Part shown: positions 58,477-64,000 of the stretch, in pieces
Layout: each line of letters begins with the position of its first letter
Numbering within the stretch: the first letter of the stretch is position 1
NCBI GenBank assembly: GCA_034430595.1
Contig: DAOUEL010000012.1
Span: forward strand, 6,761 to 70,760
From: E44-bin32 sp034430595
Lineage (GTDB): Bacteria; Chloroflexota; Anaerolineae; Anaerolineales; E44-bin32
Length of the DNA: 64,000 nt
Direction: 5' to 3'
The notes under the pieces: model-generated
The model's input: only the letters and a program-made list of their open reading frames with translations
Told to the model about the DNA's origin: nothing
Databases searched by the model: none
Made by a program: the position numbers and the translations under genes

Positions 58477-60061
58477 TCATGTAGGATTGGCCCAGCTCGT
58501 AGCCAAGCTTGCGGTAGTAGTTGCGCGTACCCAGCGCTGCGATGACAGCTATCCGGCAGTAGCCGCGTGAAGCGGCAAGCTCTTCAGCGGCTGCCATCAG
58601 TTGGGTCCCCAGGCCGCTGTGTTGAGCCACACCTTCGGCTTCCTCGCCCACCTCGAGCGATTGTCCGTAGACATGCACCTCACGTACGACGGCAGCCTCT
58701 TCAAGGTCTGCCTGTTCGAGCTGCGGTGATCCTTCGCCAGGCAGTGACAGCCGTAGAAAACCGGCCAGGCGGTCTTCATCCGTGTTGAAGGAAAGAAAAT
58801 GCTCCTCACTTCCGCCGGTCAAATAGATCAGGTCGTCATAGGTCAGATCTTCTGACTGCACCTGACGCCCGCGCACTTCACGGCAGCGGATACACTGACA
58901 GCGTTCTCCCCGCCGGCGCAGTTCACGCTGCGCGTCCTGCCGCAGGCTGGTGCGCTTGTTCCCCTCAACGACGTTCGTCGAGGGGATGTCACGCACAATC
59001 CGGTTCACCCGGCAGTAGCGTGGGATGGTAGGCTTGATATCGACCAGCAGGTCGATCAATTCCTGCGTTGTGTAGGGGAGGTATTCACCGGCTTGCCATG
59101 TCTCATACAATTCCGCGTTCTCAAGCAGCTGGCAGGGGTAGATTTTAAGTTCATCCGGTCGCAGGTCAGGATCATCCCACAAGCGGGTGAAGTCGAGCCG
59201 GTCCGATTCAAGCGTTGCTCCAAGCAGATTCGGCATCCAGTGCGCGACAATCTTGAATCCCCCCGCCCGTAGAGCCCGCATCGCCAGGCGAGTCTCGGCG
59301 ACTGTGTGTCCGCGTTGGTTGAGAGAAAGAACGGCGTCATCCGTGCTCTGCACGCCGATCTGGACCTTTGTCACACCCAGGGTTCGCAGGCGGGCAATCT
59401 CCTGGGGGTTGATATGATCCGGGCGGGTCTCGATCACCAGCCCCACGTTGCGGTGTCCGGCTGATTCATTGGCTCGCTGAGCCTCGGCCAGCGATCGAGA
59501 CTCAAAGCCATTGAGCGCATCCAGGCAGCGTTGAATGAACCAGGCCTGGTAGTCCTCCCGGTACGAGCTCCAGGTTCCACCGAGAATGAGCAGTTCAACC
59601 TTATCTGTGGGATGGCCGATCGCATCGAGCGCCTCCAACCTGGCGGCGGTCTGCTGGAAGGGATCGAACCCATGATGCAGGGCTCGCATCGCACCCGGCT
59701 CGTCCGGCAGATACGATTTCGGCATGCGCACATCGGTCGGGCAGAAGATGCACTTCCCGGGACATGGGTAGGGTTTGGTGAGCACGGTCACGGTGGTCAC
59801 GCCGGAGAGTGTGCGGACCGGTTTCATCCGCAGCCGCTCGATCATCTCCGCTTCATAAGGCCACTCACCGCCGTCGGTCAGCTCCCGATAGGCGTGGATC
59901 AGGATGTGCTTGGCGACGTAGCCACCGCCCGGAAGCGGATGCATGCGCACGGCCTGCGACACGCTGCTGCCAGCGCGCATCTCCACCAGGATTGCGTGTG
60001 CGGTTTCAAGCTGATCCGGGGTATAGGTGCGGGCTTCCAACCATGCCTGTTCGCGAGTCAT
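58457..60061 (-). CDS. Elp3-like tRNA wobble-uridine modification enzyme (radical SAM plus acetyltransferase)
   Basis: 534 residues. Radical SAM domain with CxxxCxxC at Cys100, Cys104 and Cys107 (CPGKCIFC), then the N-terminal tRNA-interacting region and a C-terminal GNAT domain ending KLGYELGQSY, the domain order of Elp3. It starts carboxymethylation of U34 in tRNA anticodons (cm5U), using acetyl-CoA. The ATG at 60061 lies 18 bp from the start of the divergent methyltransferase gene, with a shared -10 element between them. It overlaps the GIY-YIG gene at the far end. Assignment is strong at family level; the modified tRNA species are inferred. Confidence 0.93.
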   Translation of the reverse strand: MTREQAWLEARTYTPDQLETAHAILVEMRAGSSVSQAVRMHPLPGGGYVAKHILIHAYRELTDGGEWPYEAEMIERLRMKPVRTLSGVTTVTVLTKPYPCPGKCIFCPTDVRMPKSYLPDEPGAMRALHHGFDPFQQTAARLEALDAIGHPTDKVELLILGGTWSSYREDYQAWFIQRCLDALNGFESRSLAEAQRANESAGHRNVGLVIETRPDHINPQEIARLRTLGVTKVQIGVQSTDDAVLSLNQRGHTVAETRLAMRALRAGGFKIVAHWMPNLLGATLESDRLDFTRLWDDPDLRPDELKIYPCQLLENAELYETWQAGEYLPYTTQELIDLLVDIKPTIPRYCRVNRIVRDIPSTNVVEGNKRTSLRQDAQRELRRRGERCQCIRCREVRGRQVQSEDLTYDDLIYLTGGSEEHFLSFNTDEDRLAGFLRLSLPGEGSPQLEQADLEEAAVVREVHVYGQSLEVGEEAEGVAQHSGLGTQLMAAAEELAASRGYCRIAVIAALGTRNYYRKLGYELGQSYMIKRIAA

Positions 60062-60066
60062 CAGCG

Positions 60067-60073
60067 TATAATG
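60067..60073. promoter_or_regulatory. Shared symmetric -10 element of elp3 and the methyltransferase
   Basis: The heptamer TATAATG reads TATAAT on the plus strand, 7 nt before the methyltransferase ATG (60080), and CATTAT on the minus strand, 6 nt before the elp3 ATG (60061). Only 18 bp separate the two start codons, so both transcripts must be essentially leaderless unless other promoters lie inside the genes. Confidence 0.6.
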
Positions 60074-60079
60074 CCCTTT

Positions 60080-60817
60080 ATGCGGGATGAAGTGCTACAA
60101 ACCCTGCGCCGGGTTAATGAGTCATTCTACCAAACCTTCGCAGTCCAGTTTTCGTCCACTCGCGAGCGGCTGCAGCCGGGCGTGCTGCGGGCAGTGGAAT
60201 CCATCCCCTTCGACGCGGCGATCCTCGACCTGGGGTGCGGAAACGGTGAACTGGCGCGGCACCTGCTTCATCACAGCCATCAGGGCACCTACCTCGGCCT
60301 GGATTTGAGCGAAACTTTACTTGAGCAGGCCCGAACTCGAGTTGCTGAGCCGCAAGCTCGCTTCCTCCACGCTGACCTGACCGATTCGAGCTGGGCTCAA
60401 ACGCTGCAAAAGGCGCTGCCAGATCCGTCGAAAGCCTTCGGTCAGGTCTTCGCCTTTGCCGTTCTGCACCACATTCCCGGGTCTGAAATTCGCCGAACGC
60501 TGGTGCAGACAGTGCGCGACCTGATCAAACCGGGGGGCAGGTGGATCGTTTCGGTCTGGGATTTCCTGGCCAGCGACCGCCTGCGGACCCGCATCCTGCC
60601 CTGGGAACGGGCAGGCTTGAAGGACGCAGAGGTCGAGCCAGGTGACTACCTGCTCGACTGGCGGCGCGGCGGTGTCGGCCAGCGCTACGTGCATCACTTC
60701 ACACCGGTTACTTTAACGGAGCTTGCTGAAGCAGGTGGCTTCAGCGTTGATAATACCTACCGCAGCGACGGAGAGAACGGTCAGCTGGGCCTGTACCAGG
60801 TCTGGCGGCCGGCATGA
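60080..60817 (+). CDS. Trm9-like class I SAM methyltransferase
   Basis: 245 residues from the ATG at 60080; an ATG at 60071 is in frame but overlaps the -10 hexamer. SAM-binding motif LDLGCGNGELARHL, then GLDLSETLLEQA, and FAFAVLHHIPGSEIRRTLVQTVRDLIKPGGRWIVSVW, which resembles Trm9/Alkbh8-type tRNA methyltransferases (motif VLHHL...LRPGG). The C-terminal RYVHHFTPVTLTELAEAGGF also matches. These enzymes methylate cm5U34 to mcm5U34. The divergent neighbour is Elp3, which makes cm5U, so function in the same pathway is a reasonable inference. The methyltransferase identity is secure; Trm9 identity is not. Confidence 0.8.
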   Translation: MRDEVLQTLRRVNESFYQTFAVQFSSTRERLQPGVLRAVESIPFDAAILDLGCGNGELARHLLHHSHQGTYLGLDLSETLLEQARTRVAEPQARFLHADLTDSSWAQTLQKALPDPSKAFGQVFAFAVLHHIPGSEIRRTLVQTVRDLIKPGGRWIVSVWDFLASDRLRTRILPWERAGLKDAEVEPGDYLLDWRRGGVGQRYVHHFTPVTLTELAEAGGFSVDNTYRSDGENGQLGLYQVWRPA

Positions 60818-60851
60818 ACCGACCCGGTAAACCAGCTCCGAAGCAGGTTTT

Positions 60852-60880
60852 TTGACGCTCTTCCGGGCGCATGGTAGAAT
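60852..60880 (+). promoter_or_regulatory. Promoter of the tRNA-Ser gene pair
   Basis: -35 TTGACG (60852-60857), 17-nt spacer, -10 TAGAAT (60875-60880): a near-consensus housekeeping promoter 23 nt before the first tRNA. Confidence 0.8.
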
Positions 60881-60903
60881 GGCGGCGTTCGGGAGGGCCG
60901 CCC

Positions 60904-60993
<90 letters not shown>

Positions 60994-61006
60994 CAATCGA
61001 AATACT

Positions 61007-61097
61007 GGGGAGGTGCCGGAGTGGTTGATCGGGGGCGCCTGCTAAGCGCTTGTAGGGGCTTAAACCTCTACCGAGGGTTCGAATCCCTCCCTCCCCG
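61007..61097 (+). tRNA. tRNA-Ser (anticodon GCT)
   Basis: 91 nt; acceptor GGGGAGG with CCTCCCC; anticodon loop CTGCTAA with GCT at 61041-61043; long variable arm; T-loop TTCGAAT. CCA is not encoded. Decodes AGC and AGU. Confidence 0.94.
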
Positions 61098-61103
61098 CCT
61101 GAG

Positions 61104-61130
61104 AGGCCGGTCTGACCGGTCTTTTCTTTT
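61104..61130 (+). terminator. Terminator after the tRNA-Ser pair
   Basis: 7-bp stem AGGCCGG with CCGGTCT (one G-U pair), TCTGA loop, followed by TTTCTTTT. Confidence 0.8.
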
Positions 61131-61187
61131 CCTGATCCAGGGCTGGATTTTCACGCTCCACGGGTCTGAGGATCAGCCGAATTGCGG

Positions 61188-61193
61188 TATAAT
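61188..61193 (+). promoter_or_regulatory. -10 element of the tRNA-Arg gene
   Basis: Consensus TATAAT 27 nt before the tRNA, with a weak -35 at most. Confidence 0.6.
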
Positions 61194-61220
61194 GGCTGAG
61201 ATCAGTCACAAACTGAAAAT

Positions 61221-61294
61221 GCGCCTGTAGCTCAGCGGATTAGAGCACTTGCTTGCGGAGTAAGGGGTCGCAGGTTCGAGTCCTGCCAGGCGCG
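61221..61294 (+). tRNA. tRNA-Arg (anticodon GCG)
   Basis: 74 nt; acceptor GCGCCTG with CAGGCGC and G73; D arm GCTC/GAGC with A20; anticodon stem CTTGC/GTAAG; loop TTGCGGA giving anticodon GCG at 61255-61257; T-loop TTCGAGT. A20, C35 and G73 fit arginine identity. The anticodon is unusual because bacterial tRNA-Arg for CGN normally carries ACG. CCA not encoded. Confidence 0.9.
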
Positions 61295-61302
61295 CTGTCC
61301 AG

Positions 61303-61330
61303 ACCGCTCGACCTCGAGCGGTTGTTTTTA
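61303..61330 (+). terminator. Terminator after the tRNA-Arg gene
   Basis: Perfect 8-bp stem ACCGCTCG/CGAGCGGT (61303-61310 with 61315-61322), ACCT loop, followed by a TGTTTTTA tract. The stretch from 61331 to 61452 holds nothing recognisable. Confidence 0.85.
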
Positions 61331-61452
61331 TCCGCAACCTGGTCCATTCATACGGGAGCGGTGATGTGCCCTTCCGCTTATCCCTCGAAATGTGATTTGA
61401 ATTTCTACTCCTACCGAAAAATAAATTGAGTAGTTGATGCGCCGAGTGAGGC

Positions 61453-62298
61453 TCAGTTCGCTCCGGACTCGGCGACGTTCGCCGCGCAGGCATAAAGAAT
61501 CGTTTTGATATGGAAGGGGGTCAGGCCGGGGTGCTTACCCAGAATCTTGGCTGTAATGCCAGCAATATGCGGCGCGGCAAAGCTGTTGCCAGTGATCCGG
61601 CAGCTGCCGTGGTTCACCCAGGCGACCTTGACATCGATCCCTGGTGCGCCAAATTCAACCGGGGGCGAAGGATTGTAGTAGTAGGTATAGGGATCTTCCC
61701 CTTCAGCAGCGGCTACCGAGAGAACGGAGGAATAAAGGGAAGGATAGCTCGCTACCGGGAAGTTGTTCACGGCCGAGACCAGGATCACATTATGAAAGTA
61801 CGCTAGATCCGTCAGTTCATGGAAGAGGGCGAAGTATTCGGCTTTCGAAGTGCTCAAGCTGAGATTGACGACATGCATGCCATTGTCGATCGCCCAGCGC
61901 AAGCCTGCCGCAAACTGCTTCGCCTTGCCGGTCATGTCCTTTCCCAATACTCGCACGCTGTAGATTTCGGCTTGTGGAGCGATGGCATGGATGATCCCCC
62001 CACATGCGGTTCCATGCCCACTTACATCGCTCGGAAATTCTTCCTCATCGACTCGAACGTTGTCAGGCGCTTCAGGATCCCAGGCGATCACCACGCCCTT
62101 CTTTACACTATCCTCAAGGGCGGGATGGTCATGCTCGATACCGCTGTCCACGATTGCCACCCGGACCCCTTCACCCTGGCTCCCCTCCCAGGCCCAATCC
62201 GGGTCAATCCCCTTCAAGGGTTCGATGAGCGGCATGGCACGCAAGGCATCTGCTTCGAATTGCGATGACCATGCTGGGCGAGGAGTTTTTTCAACCAC
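61453..62298 (-). CDS. Intracellular subtilisin-like serine protease (S8)
   Basis: 281 residues. Catalytic triad Asp51 (VAIVDSGIEHDHP), His95 (SGHGTACGGII) and Ser239 (GNSFAAPHIAG) with VSAVNN supplying the oxyanion Asn. It has no signal peptide or propeptide of normal size (only about 40 residues before the domain), so it appears cytoplasmic. It lies 48 nt downstream of the GAF-domain gene, likely cotranscribed, and the small 65-residue gene is upstream of that. Substrates are unknown; a regulated intracellular protease is a plausible role. Confidence 0.92.
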   Translation of the reverse strand: MVEKTPRPAWSSQFEADALRAMPLIEPLKGIDPDWAWEGSQGEGVRVAIVDSGIEHDHPALEDSVKKGVVIAWDPEAPDNVRVDEEEFPSDVSGHGTACGGIIHAIAPQAEIYSVRVLGKDMTGKAKQFAAGLRWAIDNGMHVVNLSLSTSKAEYFALFHELTDLAYFHNVILVSAVNNFPVASYPSLYSSVLSVAAAEGEDPYTYYYNPSPPVEFGAPGIDVKVAWVNHGSCRITGNSFAAPHIAGITAKILGKHPGLTPFHIKTILYACAANVAESGAN

Positions 62299-62346
62299 TG
62301 GGTCTAAGCCTTATTCCCAGATCAGAATGCGGACCGAATACAGCAC

Positions 62347-63132
62347 TTATCCCATCCTTGGACCAGAGCGCAGATAGGCTGTAAGGCTGTTTAGGATTTG
62401 GACGCACAGTGCCTGCTCGCGTTCACCACGATTAAGCAGCTCATGGATGCATTCAGTCACGGCTATAAGCTGGGTTTGCTTCGGCGACATCGCCTTTACC
62501 GACCGCATACTCGCGAGCCACTCGGAGAGTTCAAGCCCGGTATCAGTGCTCATCAGTGCGGTCAAACCATCGATAAGCAGTGAAGTCATACGGTCCAGGT
62601 GCTTGCTCTGAGTGATAGCGATCGAAGCCTGGCGTGCGAACAGGCCGAGCAGTTCCATGTCCTGCATGCCGAAGGCGGGTGAGTCGATCTTATCGAGGAT
62701 CTCCATGACACCGATCGTTCTCTCCTGCCATTCCAGCGGCATGGCCAGGATGGATCGGGGAACGTAGCCTGTTTCCAGGGCAAAATCCTGATTGAAGCGC
62801 GGGTCCTGCGTCACATCCGAGATGGCAACCGGTTGTCCGGTCATCAAGACATAGCCAGCGATGCCCTGGTCGATGGGGATCTGCTTGCCGACAACATCCT
62901 GGTTACCCTCGCCATACGCGACCATGAACTCGAGGGAGGTGCTCTCATCATTGACCAGGCAGATCGAGGCTGCTGCAGCGTGGAATATCTGCGCTGCGGC
63001 CTCGACTACCGACTGCAGCAGATCCAGGCTCGAACCTGGCGCCAGTGCCCGACCGCTATGATCGAGCAGGTTGAGCCAGTGCTGAACTTGCGCTTCAAGC
63101 GAATCGCTGCCTGACGCTGACTGATCAGACAC
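62347..63132 (-). CDS. GAF-domain protein
   Basis: 261 residues. GAF domain at about residues 35-180 (SICLVNDESTSLEFMVAYGEG, GIAGYVLMTGQPVAISDVTQDPRF, SILAMPLEWQERTIGVMEILDK), a small-molecule or redox sensor fold; the last about 80 residues form a helical C-terminal part (TRMTSLLIDGLTALMSTD region) with no recognised output domain such as kinase or cyclase. Cytoplasmic. It precedes the subtilase gene by 48 nt, suggesting that it regulates the protease or that both answer the same signal. Confidence 0.85.
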   Translation of the reverse strand: MSDQSASGSDSLEAQVQHWLNLLDHSGRALAPGSSLDLLQSVVEAAAQIFHAAAASICLVNDESTSLEFMVAYGEGNQDVVGKQIPIDQGIAGYVLMTGQPVAISDVTQDPRFNQDFALETGYVPRSILAMPLEWQERTIGVMEILDKIDSPAFGMQDMELLGLFARQASIAITQSKHLDRMTSLLIDGLTALMSTDTGLELSEWLASMRSVKAMSPKQTQLIAVTECIHELLNRGEREQALCVQILNSLTAYLRSGPRMG

Positions 63133-63237
63133 GATAAACCCTCCTCCCGAATCCCGCCCGACTGGAGCGCAGCTTCACAACCACTCAGCGAGAGATGTTC
63201 AACTTAATGCTTTATATCTTCTCATCGAATACAGATC

Positions 63238-63271
63238 GATACCCAGAAGACTCCCCTCTCTTCTGGGTATC
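63238..63271 (-). other. Strong hairpin between the 65-residue gene and the GAF gene
   Basis: Perfect 13-bp stem (63238-63250 with 63259-63271) and an 8-nt loop, located 30 nt beyond the stop codon of the small gene. No U-run follows it on the minus strand, so it may be an mRNA-stabilising or partial-termination element that lowers downstream expression. Confidence 0.7.
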
Positions 63272-63300
63272 GGTGCCTGGTATCGACAAGGCATGTTCTT

Positions 63301-63498
63301 TTATAGGGCGATCTTGTATTTATCGCCATCCAGTTTAATTCTGGACATGACATCAATCGTGAAGGCATGAGCGACAACTTCTGGGGATTCGCCCGTGATG
63401 ATCTTATCCAGGACATATCTCTCCTGGGGTCCGCATGTCATGCGCAGCTCAGTCAGTTTGAAAACGACTTTCTCGACAACTTTGGATTCCTCAGCCAT
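63301..63498 (-). CDS. 65-residue protein of unknown function
   Basis: 65 residues, soluble, one Cys (Cys22), no signal peptide. GGGAAGGATTACC before the ATG supports translation. It lies upstream of the GAF and subtilase genes, separated from them by a strong hairpin, a layout often seen when the first, small product is needed in excess. Similarity to known families not recognised. It could be a protease substrate or inhibitor or an unrelated small protein. Upstream, 188 nt separate it from the Crp-family gene. Confidence 0.65.
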   Translation of the reverse strand: MAEESKVVEKVVFKLTELRMTCGPQERYVLDKIITGESPEVVAHAFTIDVMSRIKLDGDKYKIAL

Positions 63499-63686
63499 GG
63501 TAATCCTTCCCTTCCTTCAACATAACCGGGTCCCGCTCGATGGGTGGTGACCAATCCTTCTCGTATGTCCCACCTCCTTTCCCACATGCTCCGTACGTGA
63601 CTTCACCGCCGATTTATCAACATCCTACAGCAATCATCGGTTGGCGTCTGTCAAACAAGCGACACAAATGTGGAATTCTACCGAGC

Positions 63687-64000
63687 TCAAAATTCTTCAT
63701 CGACGGCGAGTCTTTCAAGTGCCTCCCGATCGTGGATTTTGATCACGCCGCGACCGGTGCTCACCCAGCCTGCCCTGCGCCACTCGCCAAGCGCCTTGGA
63801 GACGGTCTGGCGAGTGAGACCGATGTACTGCGCCAGATTTTCCTGGGTCGTCTTAATCGCTCCGCCTCTTCCGCCTCGCTCATCGAGCAGGAGCAGCACG
63901 CGGACGATGCGTGCGTTCGAACTCAGAAAGGCCAGCGCGCTTTCACGCTCACCGCTTACCTGCAGCCGGCGTGCGGTCGTATCGAGCACATTTCGCATCA
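63687..64000 (-). CDS. Crp/Fnr-family transcription regulator, C-terminal part
   Basis: The frame is open to the right edge of the window, so the N-terminal effector-binding domain lies outside. The visible about 104 residues contain the C-terminal winged-helix HTH: TTQENLAQYIGLTRQTVSKALGEWRRAGWVSTGRGVIKIHD, with the recognition helix in LTRQTVSKAL, characteristic of Crp/Fnr proteins. It is followed by the small protein/GAF/subtilase cluster on the same strand and may regulate it. The sensed ligand cannot be told without the N-terminal half. Confidence 0.88.
   Translation of the reverse strand, partial: MRNVLDTTARRLQVSGERESALAFLSSNARIVRVLLLLDERGGRGGAIKTTQENLAQYIGLTRQTVSKALGEWRRAGWVSTGRGVIKIHDREALERLAVDEEF

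Noticed and set aside
59531..60070. Upstream extension of the methyltransferase into elp3
   Set aside because: The extra 180 residues are antisense to elp3; the promoter and ATG at 60080 define the gene.

Overview
The window is 64 kb of tightly packed, moderately GC-rich bacterial chromosome. No gap between genes exceeds about 220 bases. Gene content suggests a Chloroflexota bacterium, probably of the Anaerolineae type: many lipoproteins with LxxC lipoboxes, a biotin-dependent propionyl-CoA carboxylase operon with split methylmalonyl-CoA mutase subunits, GatCAB transamidosome genes, paired phosphofructokinases, Elp3, BaiN-like flavoproteins and glycan-processing enzymes. This assignment is inference; no rRNA is present. 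There are no IS elements, phage genes or CRISPR arrays.

Layout. 1-13 kb: 3' part of a penicillin-acylase-family hydrolase, birA with a small membrane protein, a HIT hydrolase, thiolase and 3-hydroxybutyryl-CoA dehydrogenase, a beta-propeller lipoprotein, then a minus-strand operon gatC-gatA-(double cyclophilin lipoprotein)-gatB. 13.2-15.9 kb: a three-gene secretion module, made of a small secreted protein, a Ser/His (SipW/ER-type) signal peptidase fused to a large extracytoplasmic domain, and a secreted RTX-repeat protein. 16-21.6 kb: acyl-CoA dehydrogenase and two large multispanning glycosyltransferase-like membrane proteins. 21.7-29.7 kb: an apparent operon with an MDR oxidoreductase, small membrane protein, carboxyltransferase, alpha/beta hydrolase, biotin carboxylase, BCCP, CYTH phosphatase and methylmalonyl-CoA mutase. 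31-37.5 kb: BaiN flavoprotein, then glucose dehydrogenase, sugar transporter and GH15 glucoamylase. 37.5-43 kb: chagasin-like inhibitor, methylmalonyl-CoA epimerase, YbaK protein, a second mutase whose active-site residues look like isobutyryl-CoA mutase, and a lipoprotein. 43-52.8 kb: radical SAM enzyme, PPi-type and ATP-type phosphofructokinases downstream of dnaE, and a GH31 glucosidase. 52.8-57 kb: ECF sigma, anti-sigma, bactofilin-like membrane protein, ABC exporter. 57-61.3 kb: DUF429 and GIY-YIG proteins, Elp3 divergent from a Trm9-like methyltransferase, and three tRNA genes. 61.4-64 kb: an intracellular subtilase, GAF protein, 65-residue protein and the C-terminal part of a Crp/Fnr regulator.

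Metabolically, the window describes conversion of short-chain and branched acyl-CoAs to propionyl-CoA and then succinyl-CoA, plus alpha-glucan hydrolysis feeding glucose oxidation and glycolysis.

The most novel-looking parts are (1) the signal peptidase module, whose two flanking secreted proteins share the same N-terminal AANxVPxT and [ST]N[VI]AYG motifs; (2) the GAF-subtilase-small-protein cluster; and (3) the elp3/trm9-like pair, whose start codons are 18 bp apart and share one symmetric -10 element. Several starts lie 6-9 nt from a -10 hexamer, suggesting frequent leaderless transcription.
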